A stretch of DNA of 64,000 nucleotides from Arthrobacter sp. ok362 (GTDB taxonomy: Bacteria > Actinomycetota > Actinomycetes > Actinomycetales > Micrococcaceae): contig NZ_FNGC01000016.1 of assembly GCF_900102785.1 (NCBI RefSeq), positions 1-64,000 of the forward strand, given 5' to 3'. The notes under the pieces are model-generated. The model was not told where the DNA came from. It ran no database searches and saw nothing but the letters and a program-made list of their open reading frames with translations. Positions within the stretch are counted from its first letter, which is position 1. The number at the start of each line of letters is the position of its first letter. The position numbers were made by a program, and so were the translations under genes. This document shows positions 7,999 through 16,779 of this stretch, one piece after another.

Positions 7999-9005
7999 TT
8001 CTCTGGCCCTCCGGTGTCCATGGCTGGCTGATTCGCCGGCGGGACGGATCCAACGATGCTGTAGTCAATGGCGGTATGAGCGGTGAGATTATTGGTTCCC
8101 AGTCCGAAGAGTGCGTAGGTCATGACGGTGCGTTCACCGATGACCAGGCCAGTGGCCGGGTCAATGATGATTTCATCGCGTTGTCCTGCCCGGAGCGGCT
8201 CTGATCGGCCGATGGAGATCCCTGGTTTCCCGTCAAAGTTGGTTTGTTCACTGGCGTTCACGCCCGGGATCAATGCCAGTGCCTCGTAGAGGCCTGCGCG
8301 CAGGTCTGCCGGGACCAGTCCGGTCCGCAGCAGGTCCGTGATGCGCACGAAGTTATCTTCGTCGCGGGATGAGGACCCTCCCTGGTACTGGGCGTTAAAG
8401 TGCTCGATCAGGGCCTTGCCTTCGCGGGACAGGCCCATGATTTCCTGCTTATCGATCACGGTCCAGGGGATCCCGTAGAACTCGCCATCGGGTGCGTGGA
8501 TGGTGTCCTTCTGACCGGGGCGCGGGGCGATGGCGCCCCAGTCCCGGTCCAGTACCCAATCCCGTGAGGGGTCCCCGGGAACGTAGACGTCAATGGTCTG
8601 GGTGTTCATGCTGAACATGCCATTTCCAGCAGCATCACTTCGGCCCACGAGCCAGTTGGCGTGCGTGTGGACGCGCTGGTATTCTCCTGGACCCGGGGTG
8701 GGGTCTGAAAAGGCCATAGTTTGTTCCGCTGCTGACCGCAGGAGACCGGCCGCGTGGGCGCTCTGGATCGACATATTGGTCTGACCCAGAACGATCACGC
8801 CGAAACTGGCTGCGGCCATCGTCAGCACCATGCGGCGCGTGCGTTGTGGTCTGTGGATAGGGTCATGATCGGTAATCGCCAGGTTGGCTGCAGGAACCTG
8901 CGAGCTTCCTGTCGGCCGTATTCTGGGGAGCTCTTGTGCCGGCATGTCTACGAGCTGGCGGCGAAGCGCATCGCTCCTGTCGGGCTCGAACTGATGTGTC
9001 TTCAT
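7995..9005 (-). CDS. CU044_5270-type membrane protein, probable anti-sigma partner
   Basis: The 336-residue protein has a cytoplasmic N-terminus of about 58 residues (DRSDALRRQLVDMP), one transmembrane segment (VLTMAAASFGVIVLG, residues about 60-78) and a long extracellular domain. The outside part follows the pattern of the CU044_5270 family: YQRVHTHANWLVG, DVYVPGDPSRDWVLDRDWG, a helical middle with LLRTGLVPADLRAGLYEALALIPGV, and a C-terminal strand DEIIIDPATGLVIGERTVMT. Members of this family usually sit directly behind an ECF sigma factor gene and are thought to control it. Here the sigma gene ends 31 bases upstream. The 3' end overlaps the next gene by four bases. Confidence 0.75.
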   Translation of the reverse strand: MKTHQFEPDRSDALRRQLVDMPAQELPRIRPTGSSQVPAANLAITDHDPIHRPQRTRRMVLTMAAASFGVIVLGQTNMSIQSAHAAGLLRSAAEQTMAFSDPTPGPGEYQRVHTHANWLVGRSDAAGNGMFSMNTQTIDVYVPGDPSRDWVLDRDWGAIAPRPGQKDTIHAPDGEFYGIPWTVIDKQEIMGLSREGKALIEHFNAQYQGGSSSRDEDNFVRITDLLRTGLVPADLRAGLYEALALIPGVNASEQTNFDGKPGISIGRSEPLRAGQRDEIIIDPATGLVIGERTVMTYALFGLGTNNLTAHTAIDYSIVGSVPPANQPAMDTGGPEK

Positions 9006-9036
9006 TGTGGCCTCCGTTCATGCGCGGCCTGACGGT

Positions 9037-9612
9037 CTATCGCATAGGTACTGGAAACTTCGTCGAATAGGTCCCCGAGCCTTGCTTTGCCCGGTTTAGT
9101 CTGGATTTCACGGTGCCTTCGGGGATACCGAGTGCGGTCGCAGCATCCCGGATGCTCATTTCCTCGACCACGCATAGAGTCAGCACGTTACGGTCCGCTT
9201 GGCGCAGGCGTGCAAAAACCTGGTCTAAGGTGACGGCCTCAAACTCCTGCTGGTCCTCGTCGGCGAACACCTCAGCGATATCGGGGCTATGGGCAGGGGC
9301 AGGGAGGCGGTTTAGAAAGTAGTTGTACCGCCGGCGTTGGCTAAGATCGTTGCGGATGGTGTTGTTCGCGGTGACCAGCAGCCAGGCAACGATGGAGCCG
9401 TTGACCATGCGCACGTATTCACGGCGACGCCACGCCTCATAAAACACCATCGCTGTGACGTCTTCGGCGGCATGAGCGGAGCCGACGAGCCTCAGGGCGT
9501 GACGCAGAACCCGGTCGCGGTGGCGATCAAAGAGTGCGCCAAAAGCCTCACCGTCCCCATTCACGACAAGCTTCCAAAGAACCTCGTCTGTCCCTTCCAC
9601 ATCTCCGCCCAT
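9037..9612 (-). CDS. ECF-type RNA polymerase sigma factor
   Basis: The protein has about 191 residues. Region 2 is at about residues 15-85 (FGALFDRHRDRVLRHALRLVGSAHAAEDVTAMVFYEAWRRRE), and region 4 at about 125-180 includes the helix-turn-helix SIRDAATALGIPEGTVKSRL. It would direct RNA polymerase to a small regulon and is probably held by the membrane protein encoded next. I chose the ATG at 9612 because region 2 begins soon after it; the frame is open further upstream but that part does not look like sigma sequence. It is divergent from the recombinase gene at 9912 across 300 bases. The C-terminus after region 4 is short, as usual for ECF factors. Confidence 0.88.
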   Translation of the reverse strand: MGGDVEGTDEVLWKLVVNGDGEAFGALFDRHRDRVLRHALRLVGSAHAAEDVTAMVFYEAWRRREYVRMVNGSIVAWLLVTANNTIRNDLSQRRRYNYFLNRLPAPAHSPDIAEVFADEDQQEFEAVTLDQVFARLRQADRNVLTLCVVEEMSIRDAATALGIPEGTVKSRLNRAKQGSGTYSTKFPVPMR

Positions 9613-9911
9613 ACCCCATAGTGTCCGGACCCATCGAAAGGTTCCATGATTTGCGCGACAACTTTTCGGGCGCCAACGCAAAGCGGCGTTTATCGTCCAA
9701 AAAGACGAACCCTTACCGGGCGGAAAACTGGCGTTCCGACAAGCAGTGCCAAAATTGGCCTGGACGGGACGCCGCAGACCACCGACCCCTGACCGGGCAT
9801 TATTTCGCAAGGACGAAGACGCGAAGTGAGGGGTTGCAGTTTGCAAATCGTTAATCCTCTGGCCTACCAGTAGCTGTTTCATGCCCTGCTTGAACCGGAT
9901 AGCTTCCGTTT
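9613..9911. promoter_or_regulatory. Divergent intergenic region between sigma factor and recombinase
   Basis: About 300 bases with no gene. It must hold the promoters of the divergent sigma and recombinase operons and the left end of the recombinase element. I could not pick out a clear promoter or terminal repeat. Tn554-type elements have no terminal inverted repeats, so a lack of them is expected. Confidence 0.4.
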
Positions 9912-11012
9912 GTGGGCATTTTCCAAGCGGTGCAGGTGACGGTCGAGGATGATCAGAACGTGTGGGTTGTGGTGGATGACCGCTTCCGGCTGAGCGAGGA
10001 ATGCCGCGGTTACTCGCTGTGGCTATTCCATTCCGGGCGGGCGGTGAACACGCAGAAGGCTTACCAGCTTAGGCTGGCGCGGTTCCTGTCCTGGTGCACG
10101 GAGACGGCTACCGCGTGGACCGGGCTCCGTTTCCATCAGTTGGCGGCTTACAAAGCCTGCCTTGAAGGCTCCTCTGCCAACGGTTGTCGGCTTTCTGGAA
10201 AGACAGTCAATGCCCATTTGACGGCTGTGATGGCGTTCTTGCGCTACGCCGTGGCACACGGGTTTGCGACTGACCATCTCCGGGCGACCGTCGAAGGAGG
10301 CCGCCCTGGAGCGACTCCTCTGAATCGGGCGGGGCAGTGGAAGGTGGCTCCGGCAAGGCTGGTAAAGGCCCGAGAGATCAAACGACGGCCCGTGGTTCTG
10401 ACCCCGACACAAGCCGACTGTATTTTGGAGGCGGTCGATCGGCCGCGGGACAGGCTCCTGGTACTGCTGATGCTGCGTTGTGGTCTGCGTGCCGGTGAAG
10501 CGCTCGGTCTGAGGCTGGAAGACATGCATATGCTGCCCGACTCAGGCTATCTGGGCTGCGCAATTCCAGGACCCCACGTCCATATAGAAAGGCGCAGCAA
10601 CCCGAACGGGGCCTGGGCCAAGTCACCGTATGAACGAAATGTCCCTGTGCCGGCTGATGTTTGTGAGGGGCATTCGGCCTACATGGCGCAGAGATACAGT
10701 TCCCTTGGCCGCGACCAGCCCGACGCGGTGTTTCTGACTGCGACCGGGCAGAGCAGGGTGCCGCTGGGATACTCGGGGCTTCACAGCATGCTGACGGCTG
10801 TCGGGAAGGCCACGGGTTTGCCGGTCAGGGCGCATCAGTTCCGTCATACTGCGGCCACCGGCTGGGCGAGGGCCAAGGTCGACCCGGATGTCATCATGGC
10901 GTTGCTGGGCCACAGGTCTTTGGCGTCGACGTCCATCTATCTGCATCCTGCGCAGGGTGAGCTTCGCTGCGCGGTTGAAGGAACGCTGCCCGGCCGGGAG
11001 GCACCGCAGTGA
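9912..11012 (+). CDS. Tyrosine recombinase, TnpA-like (Tn554 type)
   Basis: The 366-residue recombinase has a core-binding domain at about residues 35-130 (NTQKAYQLRLARFLSWC, TVNAHLTAVMAFLRYAV) and a catalytic domain at about 165-355. Visible catalytic residues are Arg in LRCGLRAGEAL, His-x-x-Arg in AHQFRHTAATGW, His in LLGHRSLAST and the nucleophile Tyr in SIYLHPAQ. It is therefore likely active in DNA cleavage and strand exchange. The start is GTG at 9912; a GTG at about 9930 is an alternative. The stop overlaps the start of the 865-residue partner by four bases (GTGA), so the two are translated together, as in Tn554-like tnpA-tnpB units. Confidence 0.88.
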   Translation: MGIFQAVQVTVEDDQNVWVVVDDRFRLSEECRGYSLWLFHSGRAVNTQKAYQLRLARFLSWCTETATAWTGLRFHQLAAYKACLEGSSANGCRLSGKTVNAHLTAVMAFLRYAVAHGFATDHLRATVEGGRPGATPLNRAGQWKVAPARLVKAREIKRRPVVLTPTQADCILEAVDRPRDRLLVLLMLRCGLRAGEALGLRLEDMHMLPDSGYLGCAIPGPHVHIERRSNPNGAWAKSPYERNVPVPADVCEGHSAYMAQRYSSLGRDQPDAVFLTATGQSRVPLGYSGLHSMLTAVGKATGLPVRAHQFRHTAATGWARAKVDPDVIMALLGHRSLASTSIYLHPAQGELRCAVEGTLPGREAPQ

Positions 11013-13606
11013 CAGCCGCCGCCGACTTCCTGCGCCGTGAATCACCGGTGTCCGAGGCCGGTTCATACATCACCTTCCTGGAATCCATGCTGGAACACCC
11101 CTGGCGTTCAGGGGAATGGGACGTCCGGTTATGGCTGTTCGCTGCAGACCCGGACAATCCGCTAACCGGCATCTACCCCTGCCCGACGCCCGGGTGCCCC
11201 CGGGTCGCTACCGTCACAGGCCGCCTCTGCCGTTCCTGCCTGGACGGAGAACCAGGTGCTGAACCTGTGCCGACCCGGCGCCGGGCCTTGCACCCGAACC
11301 CACCGCGCTGCATAGTCGGCTCAGCCGGGCAGGGCTGCGGGGCCATGGCCATGATCAAGGGACTCTGCCACCGGCATTACGCACGCTGGCACCACAGCTC
11401 TGACAACGGACAACAACGGCCCACCATCGAGGACTTCGCCGCGGCGGAGAAAGAAATGTTTCCTCCCGGCAAGGCATGCGCATCCCGGGGATGCGGGGAG
11501 GAATCGAACCAGCGCGCGTCCGGTCTGTGTCTTTGGCATCACGCCATGTTCGGGAAACTCGCCAAGCTCGGTGTCGACCACGAGGCCTTCATAGCCGTCG
11601 AACGCCCCCTCGGCATCCGCTACCACCGTCACGAGTTCTGCTTCATCGATCTGCCACCGATCCTTCGCACGGAGTTGCTGCTCGTCCTACAGGAACGGGA
11701 CCGGAACTCATACCGGATCCTGCCTGCCACGATGCGCAGGATCGTCCGCGTTGCCTTGGAAACCCGTGCCCGCTCCATCCACAGGCTGCTGGACGCCGAA
11801 CAGGGCCGGCCGCGCCCCGACGCTAACGTCGTCGGCTTCCTCCGGCATGCCGGCCTGCTCGCGGCCCGGTGGCGCTACCGTCATTCCGGCCGGGACATGC
11901 GCTCCGAGGACGTCTGGGACGCGGCGGTCATCGGCCTCCGCAAGGACCGGACAACCCACACAATCTGTTCCAAAGGCATTCTCGATTTCCGCTCCATCAG
12001 CGTCAACTGGCTGCGTCAGGCAGCCAAGGAGTACTCCCGCCACTTCGACCTCGCCGCCGATCAGGTCCGCGACGTCATTCGCACCGTTCAGGTCGCCTCG
12101 CACGCCCTGGCACGCCGGCCACACGGAACCCGGCCTGAGCAGCTGACCCGGGCCGACGCGAACGCGGTCGTGGACGCATACCGTCACCTCACCGGCCCCG
12201 ACGGCGAACCTCGCACGGACTCGGTCAAGTACGACTACTTCAGGCTCTTCCAGCGGATGCTGCGCGATGGGGGCGATCTGGAGGTTCTGGCCCGGGTCAG
12301 CGCCCGGTTCATGTTCATCACCGCCGAGTCCCTGCCGACGGCAGGGCCTCACAAGAACCCCGGGAAAGCGATCCCGGACCACATCATCAGGCTCCTTGAT
12401 GCGAACCTGGAACTGCTCGCCGTGGACGCGGCGTATGCCGTTCCGGCCGGACGAACAATGGCCTTCCACAACCTCATGCTGCAAACCATCTACCAGCTGT
12501 TGCGCGGTCTCGGCCGCCGGCCAACTGAAATCTACTCGCTTCCCCGCGACACTCTTCGGGAAACCGACGACGGCCAGCCGTACATCATCTATGTCCGGGA
12601 GTCCGTCTCAACACCGCTGGGGCTCTGCACCGAACCCAGCAACGTGAAAGCAGCCGGACAATCATGCCCCGTTCGCAACAAGTGCGGCGGCTGCCAGTAC
12701 TACCGGGCTAACCTCTCCCACCTGCCCCAAATCGATGCCCATATCGTCGCCCTGACCGCGGACCTGTCCGCGGCCGGCGGCATCGCCGAACCCTGGGTCC
12801 ACCAGTCACTCAAAGACGAAATCAGCTCCTACAAGCGAATGCGCACCGCACTCCTGAAGGAAAAATCCAGGCTCACTCCTGAAGACAGGGCCGCCATCGA
12901 CGACGCCGTCACGCTGCTGCAGCAGATCCCTGCCGCGTCCCCGCCACCTGAAACAACCGGAGGGCATGCTGCCGTTGACCCCCGTCAGCACCGGCAACCG
13001 AACGTGAGCGAAAAACGACAGGCAGCAGTCGCCCAGCTAATTGCGGCCAAGAAAACGGAAAGCAAAGACAAACACGCCAGCGTCCGCAAAGCGGCGGCCA
13101 AACTTCTCAAAGGCCCGGAGCTCCTCACGGTCTCCTCTGTAGCCAGGACAGCCGGCGTCAGCCGCTGGCTGATCTACAACACCCCCGAGCTCAAAACCAC
13201 GGTCAGCCGCGCAGCCTCCCAACAACGCGCAGCATGGGCCCAAGGACACGAGCAAGAGGGGATGACCCCAAAAGGCGCCGCGACAGAACTCCTCCGGCTC
13301 CACGAGCGGCTGGCCGCTGTCACCCGGCAACGCGATGACTACAAGCGCGCAGTACGCGCCAATCTCGCCGAAGCACTGGCCGGGCGGACGCCGGAACAGA
13401 TGGCAAACTACATTCAGGAGCTGGAAAACGAGCTCACTTCAGAGCGGGAGAACGGTAACCAGGCCCGCACAGTCATCTCAACGCTCGAAGCCACAGTTGA
13501 GGACCTGAACGACCAACTGCGTGCCGCACAGTCCATCAACAGGACCATGATGAAACAACGAAACGAAACAGCGCCGGTCACGGAGCTCGAACCTCGAAGG
13601 CCCTGA
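11009..13606 (+). CDS. TnpB-like recombinase partner fused to a TnpC/DUF6262-like tail
   Basis: The 865-residue protein seems to be a fusion. Residues about 50-190 hold cysteine/histidine pairs that look like zinc knuckles (CPTPGCPRVATVTGRLCRSC, CGAMAMIKGLCHRHY, CGEESNQRASGLCLWHH). Residues about 200-600 resemble the large TnpB-type integrase partner, including LLRGLGRRPTEIYSLPRDTL and the cysteine cluster CPVRNKCGGCQYYR that ends many such proteins. I do not see a complete R-HxxR-Y set, so catalysis here is doubtful. Residues about 665-860 resemble the separate TnpC/DUF6262 protein: HASVRKAAAKLL, SVARTAGVSRWLIY (helix-turn-helix) and a long coiled coil (ELENELTSERENG). In Tn554-like elements TnpC is normally its own gene. 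It overlaps the preceding recombinase gene by four bases and starts with GTG. Confidence 0.75.
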   Translation: MTAAADFLRRESPVSEAGSYITFLESMLEHPWRSGEWDVRLWLFAADPDNPLTGIYPCPTPGCPRVATVTGRLCRSCLDGEPGAEPVPTRRRALHPNPPRCIVGSAGQGCGAMAMIKGLCHRHYARWHHSSDNGQQRPTIEDFAAAEKEMFPPGKACASRGCGEESNQRASGLCLWHHAMFGKLAKLGVDHEAFIAVERPLGIRYHRHEFCFIDLPPILRTELLLVLQERDRNSYRILPATMRRIVRVALETRARSIHRLLDAEQGRPRPDANVVGFLRHAGLLAARWRYRHSGRDMRSEDVWDAAVIGLRKDRTTHTICSKGILDFRSISVNWLRQAAKEYSRHFDLAADQVRDVIRTVQVASHALARRPHGTRPEQLTRADANAVVDAYRHLTGPDGEPRTDSVKYDYFRLFQRMLRDGGDLEVLARVSARFMFITAESLPTAGPHKNPGKAIPDHIIRLLDANLELLAVDAAYAVPAGRTMAFHNLMLQTIYQLLRGLGRRPTEIYSLPRDTLRETDDGQPYIIYVRESVSTPLGLCTEPSNVKAAGQSCPVRNKCGGCQYYRANLSHLPQIDAHIVALTADLSAAGGIAEPWVHQSLKDEISSYKRMRTALLKEKSRLTPEDRAAIDDAVTLLQQIPAASPPPETTGGHAAVDPRQHRQPNVSEKRQAAVAQLIAAKKTESKDKHASVRKAAAKLLKGPELLTVSSVARTAGVSRWLIYNTPELKTTVSRAASQQRAAWAQGHEQEGMTPKGAATELLRLHERLAAVTRQRDDYKRAVRANLAEALAGRTPEQMANYIQELENELTSERENGNQARTVISTLEATVEDLNDQLRAAQSINRTMMKQRNETAPVTELEPRRP

Positions 13607-13611
13607 AAGTG

Positions 13612-13850
13612 CTAGTCCTCGTCCGGCACGGGGCGGCCCTCGGCGGACTGCGCACGGACATACTCCGCGGTCTTCTCATAGCCCCGGGAAATGTATTCCT
13701 CCAAAAGGCGCGACTCAACCCGCCACTGGCCCCTGCCCCCGATCTGGATCGCCGGCAGCTCGCCGGACCGCACCAGGGCATAGGCCTGGGCTGAGGAAAT
13801 ATTCAGAATCTCCGAACATCGGCCAACGCCAGAAATCGCTTCTCAGCCAC
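13612..13850 (-). pseudogene. Helix-turn-helix (excisionase-like) protein, single-base frameshift
   Basis: From a GTG at 13850 the minus strand reads MAEKRFLALADV, then loses frame. In the neighbouring frame it continues EILNISSAQAYALVRSGELP and IQIGGRGQWRVE, then ends normally at 13612. The joined product of about 78 residues matches the small actinobacterial MerR/excisionase-like winged-helix proteins (LADVAEILNISSAQAYALVRSG). One missing base near 13824 accounts for the break. It could be a real inactivating deletion or a sequencing error. It is convergent with the transposase partner gene, whose stop is at 13606. The role may be DNA binding linked to recombination, but many such proteins are ordinary chromosomal regulators. 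Confidence 0.7.
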
Positions 13851-14003
13851 AGAACATCACGCCCCAAAGACTACCGAACCGGGCCCAACGATCCTCACGA
13901 ACCTCGCACAAATCAGCGCCAGCCATTAAACCCTCTGCCCCCGAATTCCGGCAAAGCATTGCATCGACCCACTTGGCTGAGCAAGATAACCCCGTCCGCC
14001 AAA

Positions 14004-15261
14004 CTACGCGGCCCGAAGTTCCCCGCTTTTCCAGCCTCGGTTCCGCGGGTGGCTTGATAGCCACTGGCGGATGTTGATCAGCACTTCGTCGACGTCATGC
14101 AGAAGGTCCCGTTGCTTGCCGATGAAGTTGCGGTCCGTGACGTTGGTCCGGAGCGCGTGGGCGGGCTTCTGCCGCGCCGCACGGACTTCGCGAAGCGGTT
14201 TCAGCGCCCACTTCGCGCTGTTCGCCTTCACATGGTTCATTGTGATTAACAGTTCCAGCCGGCTGAGGGTGCCCAGACGGTCCCCTCTCTCGTTTACCTT
14301 CGGAACTTTGGCATTGTCGAGTGCCGCTCTTTCGATGTTGTCCGAAAGGAGCTTGTCGAACGAGTGAATGAAGTGGTCCCACTCCCGTTTGTTCGCCCGG
14401 AGGATCCACCCGAAGTCTTCGGGTAGCTCGTGCGACCGGAAGAGACGCGCGCCCCATACGTTCTCGAACAGGTCGCTGATGGCTTCTAGCTCCTGGGCGA
14501 GCCGAGCGAACGGTCCCAGGCTGTCGGGCCAGTGGCCCATCTGCCAGCCATACCAGACTGGGTGAGGGGTGATGTCCTCGTCATCGACCTGAAAGCTCGC
14601 CCAGCGCTGCTGGTGCTCTGGGGTCAGGTCGTCCAAGTCACCGTAGAAGGCCGCGACGCGTCGGACAATCGGGGACTCTGGAACTTCCGGATCGTATTGG
14701 CGCAAGTCGTAGGCAAAGCCGAGGTGCAAGAGCCCGACTCTGTCCTTCTTTGGCTGGTCTTTATCGTCGTACGCCTCGTCCGACAGTCCAAAATTGATGC
14801 CGAAGTCGCTCATGCCGAACCTGTAGCGGGCGTCGTTACGGTAGCCTTCAAGGACGTCTGAGCTGAAGAACGCGAGCTCCAGCGTTGACCGACCGCGGGC
14901 CATTGCTCTGGCGAAGGGGGCGTCTTCAAACTTCTTGGGCAGCTTCATCCGCTTCAGTGCCTTTGCCTTGGGATAGAGGCAGACCCCGTAGTCGTCGTCG
15001 GAGAGTTCGCGAAGCTCGTCGATCTGCTCGGCGGCGGTCCGCCGTGAAGGCCAGGGGCGGATGTGGATGTTCAAGTTGTCGCTCGGGCCCACGACTTCGA
15101 TCAGGCCGGCATTTAGCAGTTCGACGCCGCCTCGATCTCGTTGTGTGAGTTCCGGGTCGTGCTGATATGCAGTCCGTTGAAGTCCCGTGACTCCATGTAG
15201 CGTCGCTTCACCTTCTTCAGCATCTCCCGCGCGGACAGGGAGAGATCGTCTTTGCAGCCAT
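14004..15261 (-). pseudogene. Uncharacterised winged-helix-like protein with N-terminal frameshifts
   Basis: The open part runs from a GTG at 15092 to 14004 (362 residues), but good protein continues upstream in another frame: LSLSAREMLKKVKRRYME and FNGLHISTTRNSHNEIEAA, followed after a one-base shift by ELLNAGLIEVVGPSDNLN. A second one-base shift just after an ATG at 15261 (MAAKT) would give a natural start six bases after the stop of the TIGR02391 gene. The intended product is about 418 residues. The N-terminus looks like a small winged helix. The middle is acidic and aromatic (TPHPVWYGWQMGHWPDSLGPF) and the C-terminus is helical. I recognise no family or catalytic motif. The close spacing with the TIGR02391 gene suggests one operon. 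Both shifts are lost G residues in GG pairs. Confidence 0.6.
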
Positions 15262-15267
15262 TCCGGT

Positions 15268-16176
15268 CTAGCCGTTTTCCCTAGTCATAGCCTGACTGGG
15301 TTCGCCTGCAGGCTCTGGAAATACCTGCTCGGCCCCAGGGGCAGTCCTGTTGTCGACGGACTCAACCACACAGCCGTCCACGAACTTGGCTAGGACGCTC
15401 AGGGTCGCGAGCTGTTCGAGTCCGTCTTGCTCGGTGAAGTCCTCTGCGACGTGCGTCGCTGGGTTCCGGATCACCATGTTGACTCCGGGGGCGAAGCTCA
15501 GCAGCCCTGCCTGCATCGTTTTGACGTCCTGGTCGTCCGAGTCGCCAGGCCAGCGCAGTCGGGGCTTGCCCTCCTGAGGGGCAGTCATCGCGAATGCCTG
15601 CTGCCACAGGGAGGTGTCGCTCGCGTTGTTCCGGCCGGTGAGCTGCTTCATTTGGCCGCTGACGGCTTCCGCGGCGGCCGCAATTGCCTGACGGAGGTGG
15701 CCGTCGTTCCAGAGGCGTTGGGCTGCTGCCCACACCAGGGGGTGCAGGAGCGAGGGCTCGATCGTCGGCGACGAGAGCGCTTCGGCCTTCGCCTTGAGAC
15801 CTTCCAACCGGTCTGCGGCCTGGAGGCAGCAGCCTCTGACGACAGGGGCGTCCAGCAGCGGCTTCGGCTCGAGTATCCGCTGCCAGTTCATGAAGGGGTC
15901 GAGCACCCCGGCTCCCTGAACTGCGATTCGGACGTCGGTGACGCTGCTGAGATCCATGAGCGCACCGGCGAGGCGGTTCAGTTCATCAGTGAGAACTCGG
16001 ACGCGTGCCTTGTCAGAGCTGTCCTTCGGCAGGACAGCGGGAGCGATCCCCACGGCCATAGCCCCGAACCCGGAGTTTTCGACGTGGTGCGTCATGAACT
16101 CCTCGAACGTCCTAGAGAACTCCTCGAGGCGTTTCGTCAGGAAGTCCAAGTACTTGCTATTCGTCCGGACGTCCAT
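15268..16176 (-). CDS. TIGR02391 family (Ymh-like) protein
   Basis: The 302-residue protein has an N-terminal helical half (TKRLEEFSRTFEEFMTHH) and a C-terminal domain at about residues 140-265. That domain carries the TIGR02391 pattern LHPLVWAAAQRLWNDGHLRQAIAAAAEAV, DTSLWQQAF, and GLLSFAPGVNMVIRNPATH. The molecular function of this family is not known; members are common on phage and plasmid DNA and near restriction or other defence genes. It is the first gene of a two-gene unit with the frameshifted unknown protein. Upstream about 400 bases are gene-free. Start ATG at 16176. Confidence 0.75.
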   Translation of the reverse strand: MDVRTNSKYLDFLTKRLEEFSRTFEEFMTHHVENSGFGAMAVGIAPAVLPKDSSDKARVRVLTDELNRLAGALMDLSSVTDVRIAVQGAGVLDPFMNWQRILEPKPLLDAPVVRGCCLQAADRLEGLKAKAEALSSPTIEPSLLHPLVWAAAQRLWNDGHLRQAIAAAAEAVSGQMKQLTGRNNASDTSLWQQAFAMTAPQEGKPRLRWPGDSDDQDVKTMQAGLLSFAPGVNMVIRNPATHVAEDFTEQDGLEQLATLSVLAKFVDGCVVESVDNRTAPGAEQVFPEPAGEPSQAMTRENG

Positions 16177-16590
16177 GTCTCCCCTGATTTGGTCGTGGCA
16201 TTTCGCACCCGAAGTCGTTCACCTGCCATAAGTCTGCTGGAGTTGCGCTGACTTCTCGAACTGGTGGTTCTGGCTGCTGCCTCAAGCATGTGTTAGTCGT
16301 GGAGGTCGAGACTCTGGACCGTTCACCGCCAATGGCCGGGTCCACATCAGGTGCAGTACCCACGCGACGGACAACAACCACCACTTATAGCCAGACACCA
16401 AAGCCGGGACATCTGCTGGACGTCATATCGGAGCCCGATAGTAAGCGGGGCCCCAATCCCCACGAATCCCCGAGCCTCCGGGCGGCTAGGGAACCGACCA
16501 TTCCAACGGCTCTGCTGCATTAACGGCTGAGAAGTGTCAAGCTTTGTCAACACCAAACGGCGAAAAAGCCCCTGACCTGCGGAAACACTG
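16177..16590. other. Gene-free interval between TIGR02391 operon and inner tRNA fragment
   Basis: About 410 bases without a supportable gene. It presumably contains the operon promoter on its left and the DNA that abuts the inner tRNA-Leu fragment on its right, where the segment TCAGGGGCTTTTT on the minus strand recalls the post-tRNA sequence of the other two copies. Confidence 0.4.
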
Positions 16591-16611
16591 TGCCCGAGGT
16601 GGGACTCGAAC
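16591..16611 (-). repeat. tRNA-Leu 3'-end fragment, attachment-site-like (inner copy)
   Basis: Twenty-one bases identical to the 3' end of tRNA-Leu at 50083-50103, in the same orientation as the copy at 3504. The match ends inside the T-arm. Flanking sequence to its right is related to that right of 3525, and ends at a palindrome. Confidence 0.75.
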
Positions 16612-16701
16612 TGCATTCCCTCCCCTGCCAATACTGGACTCCCCGAGAAACATGCGGAATCCGGCCCGGGCCGACCCATATACGACGCAGTCCGAAGCCC
16701 A

Positions 16702-16724
16702 AAGTGTGTACTTTGTACACACTT
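16702..16724. repeat. Perfect palindrome beside the inner tRNA fragment
   Basis: Arms AAGTGTGTAC and GTACACACTT separated by TTT. Placed about 90 bases from the tRNA fragment and followed by ATTTCAGG, exactly as the palindrome at 3616-3636. The arm sequences differ between the two sites although their flanks are related, as expected for co-varying recognition sites. Confidence 0.55.
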
Positions 16725-16779
16725 CCTTTTTGCCACATTTCAGGCAACCCAAAGCGCTGCGTAGGAACCAGCGAAACGG

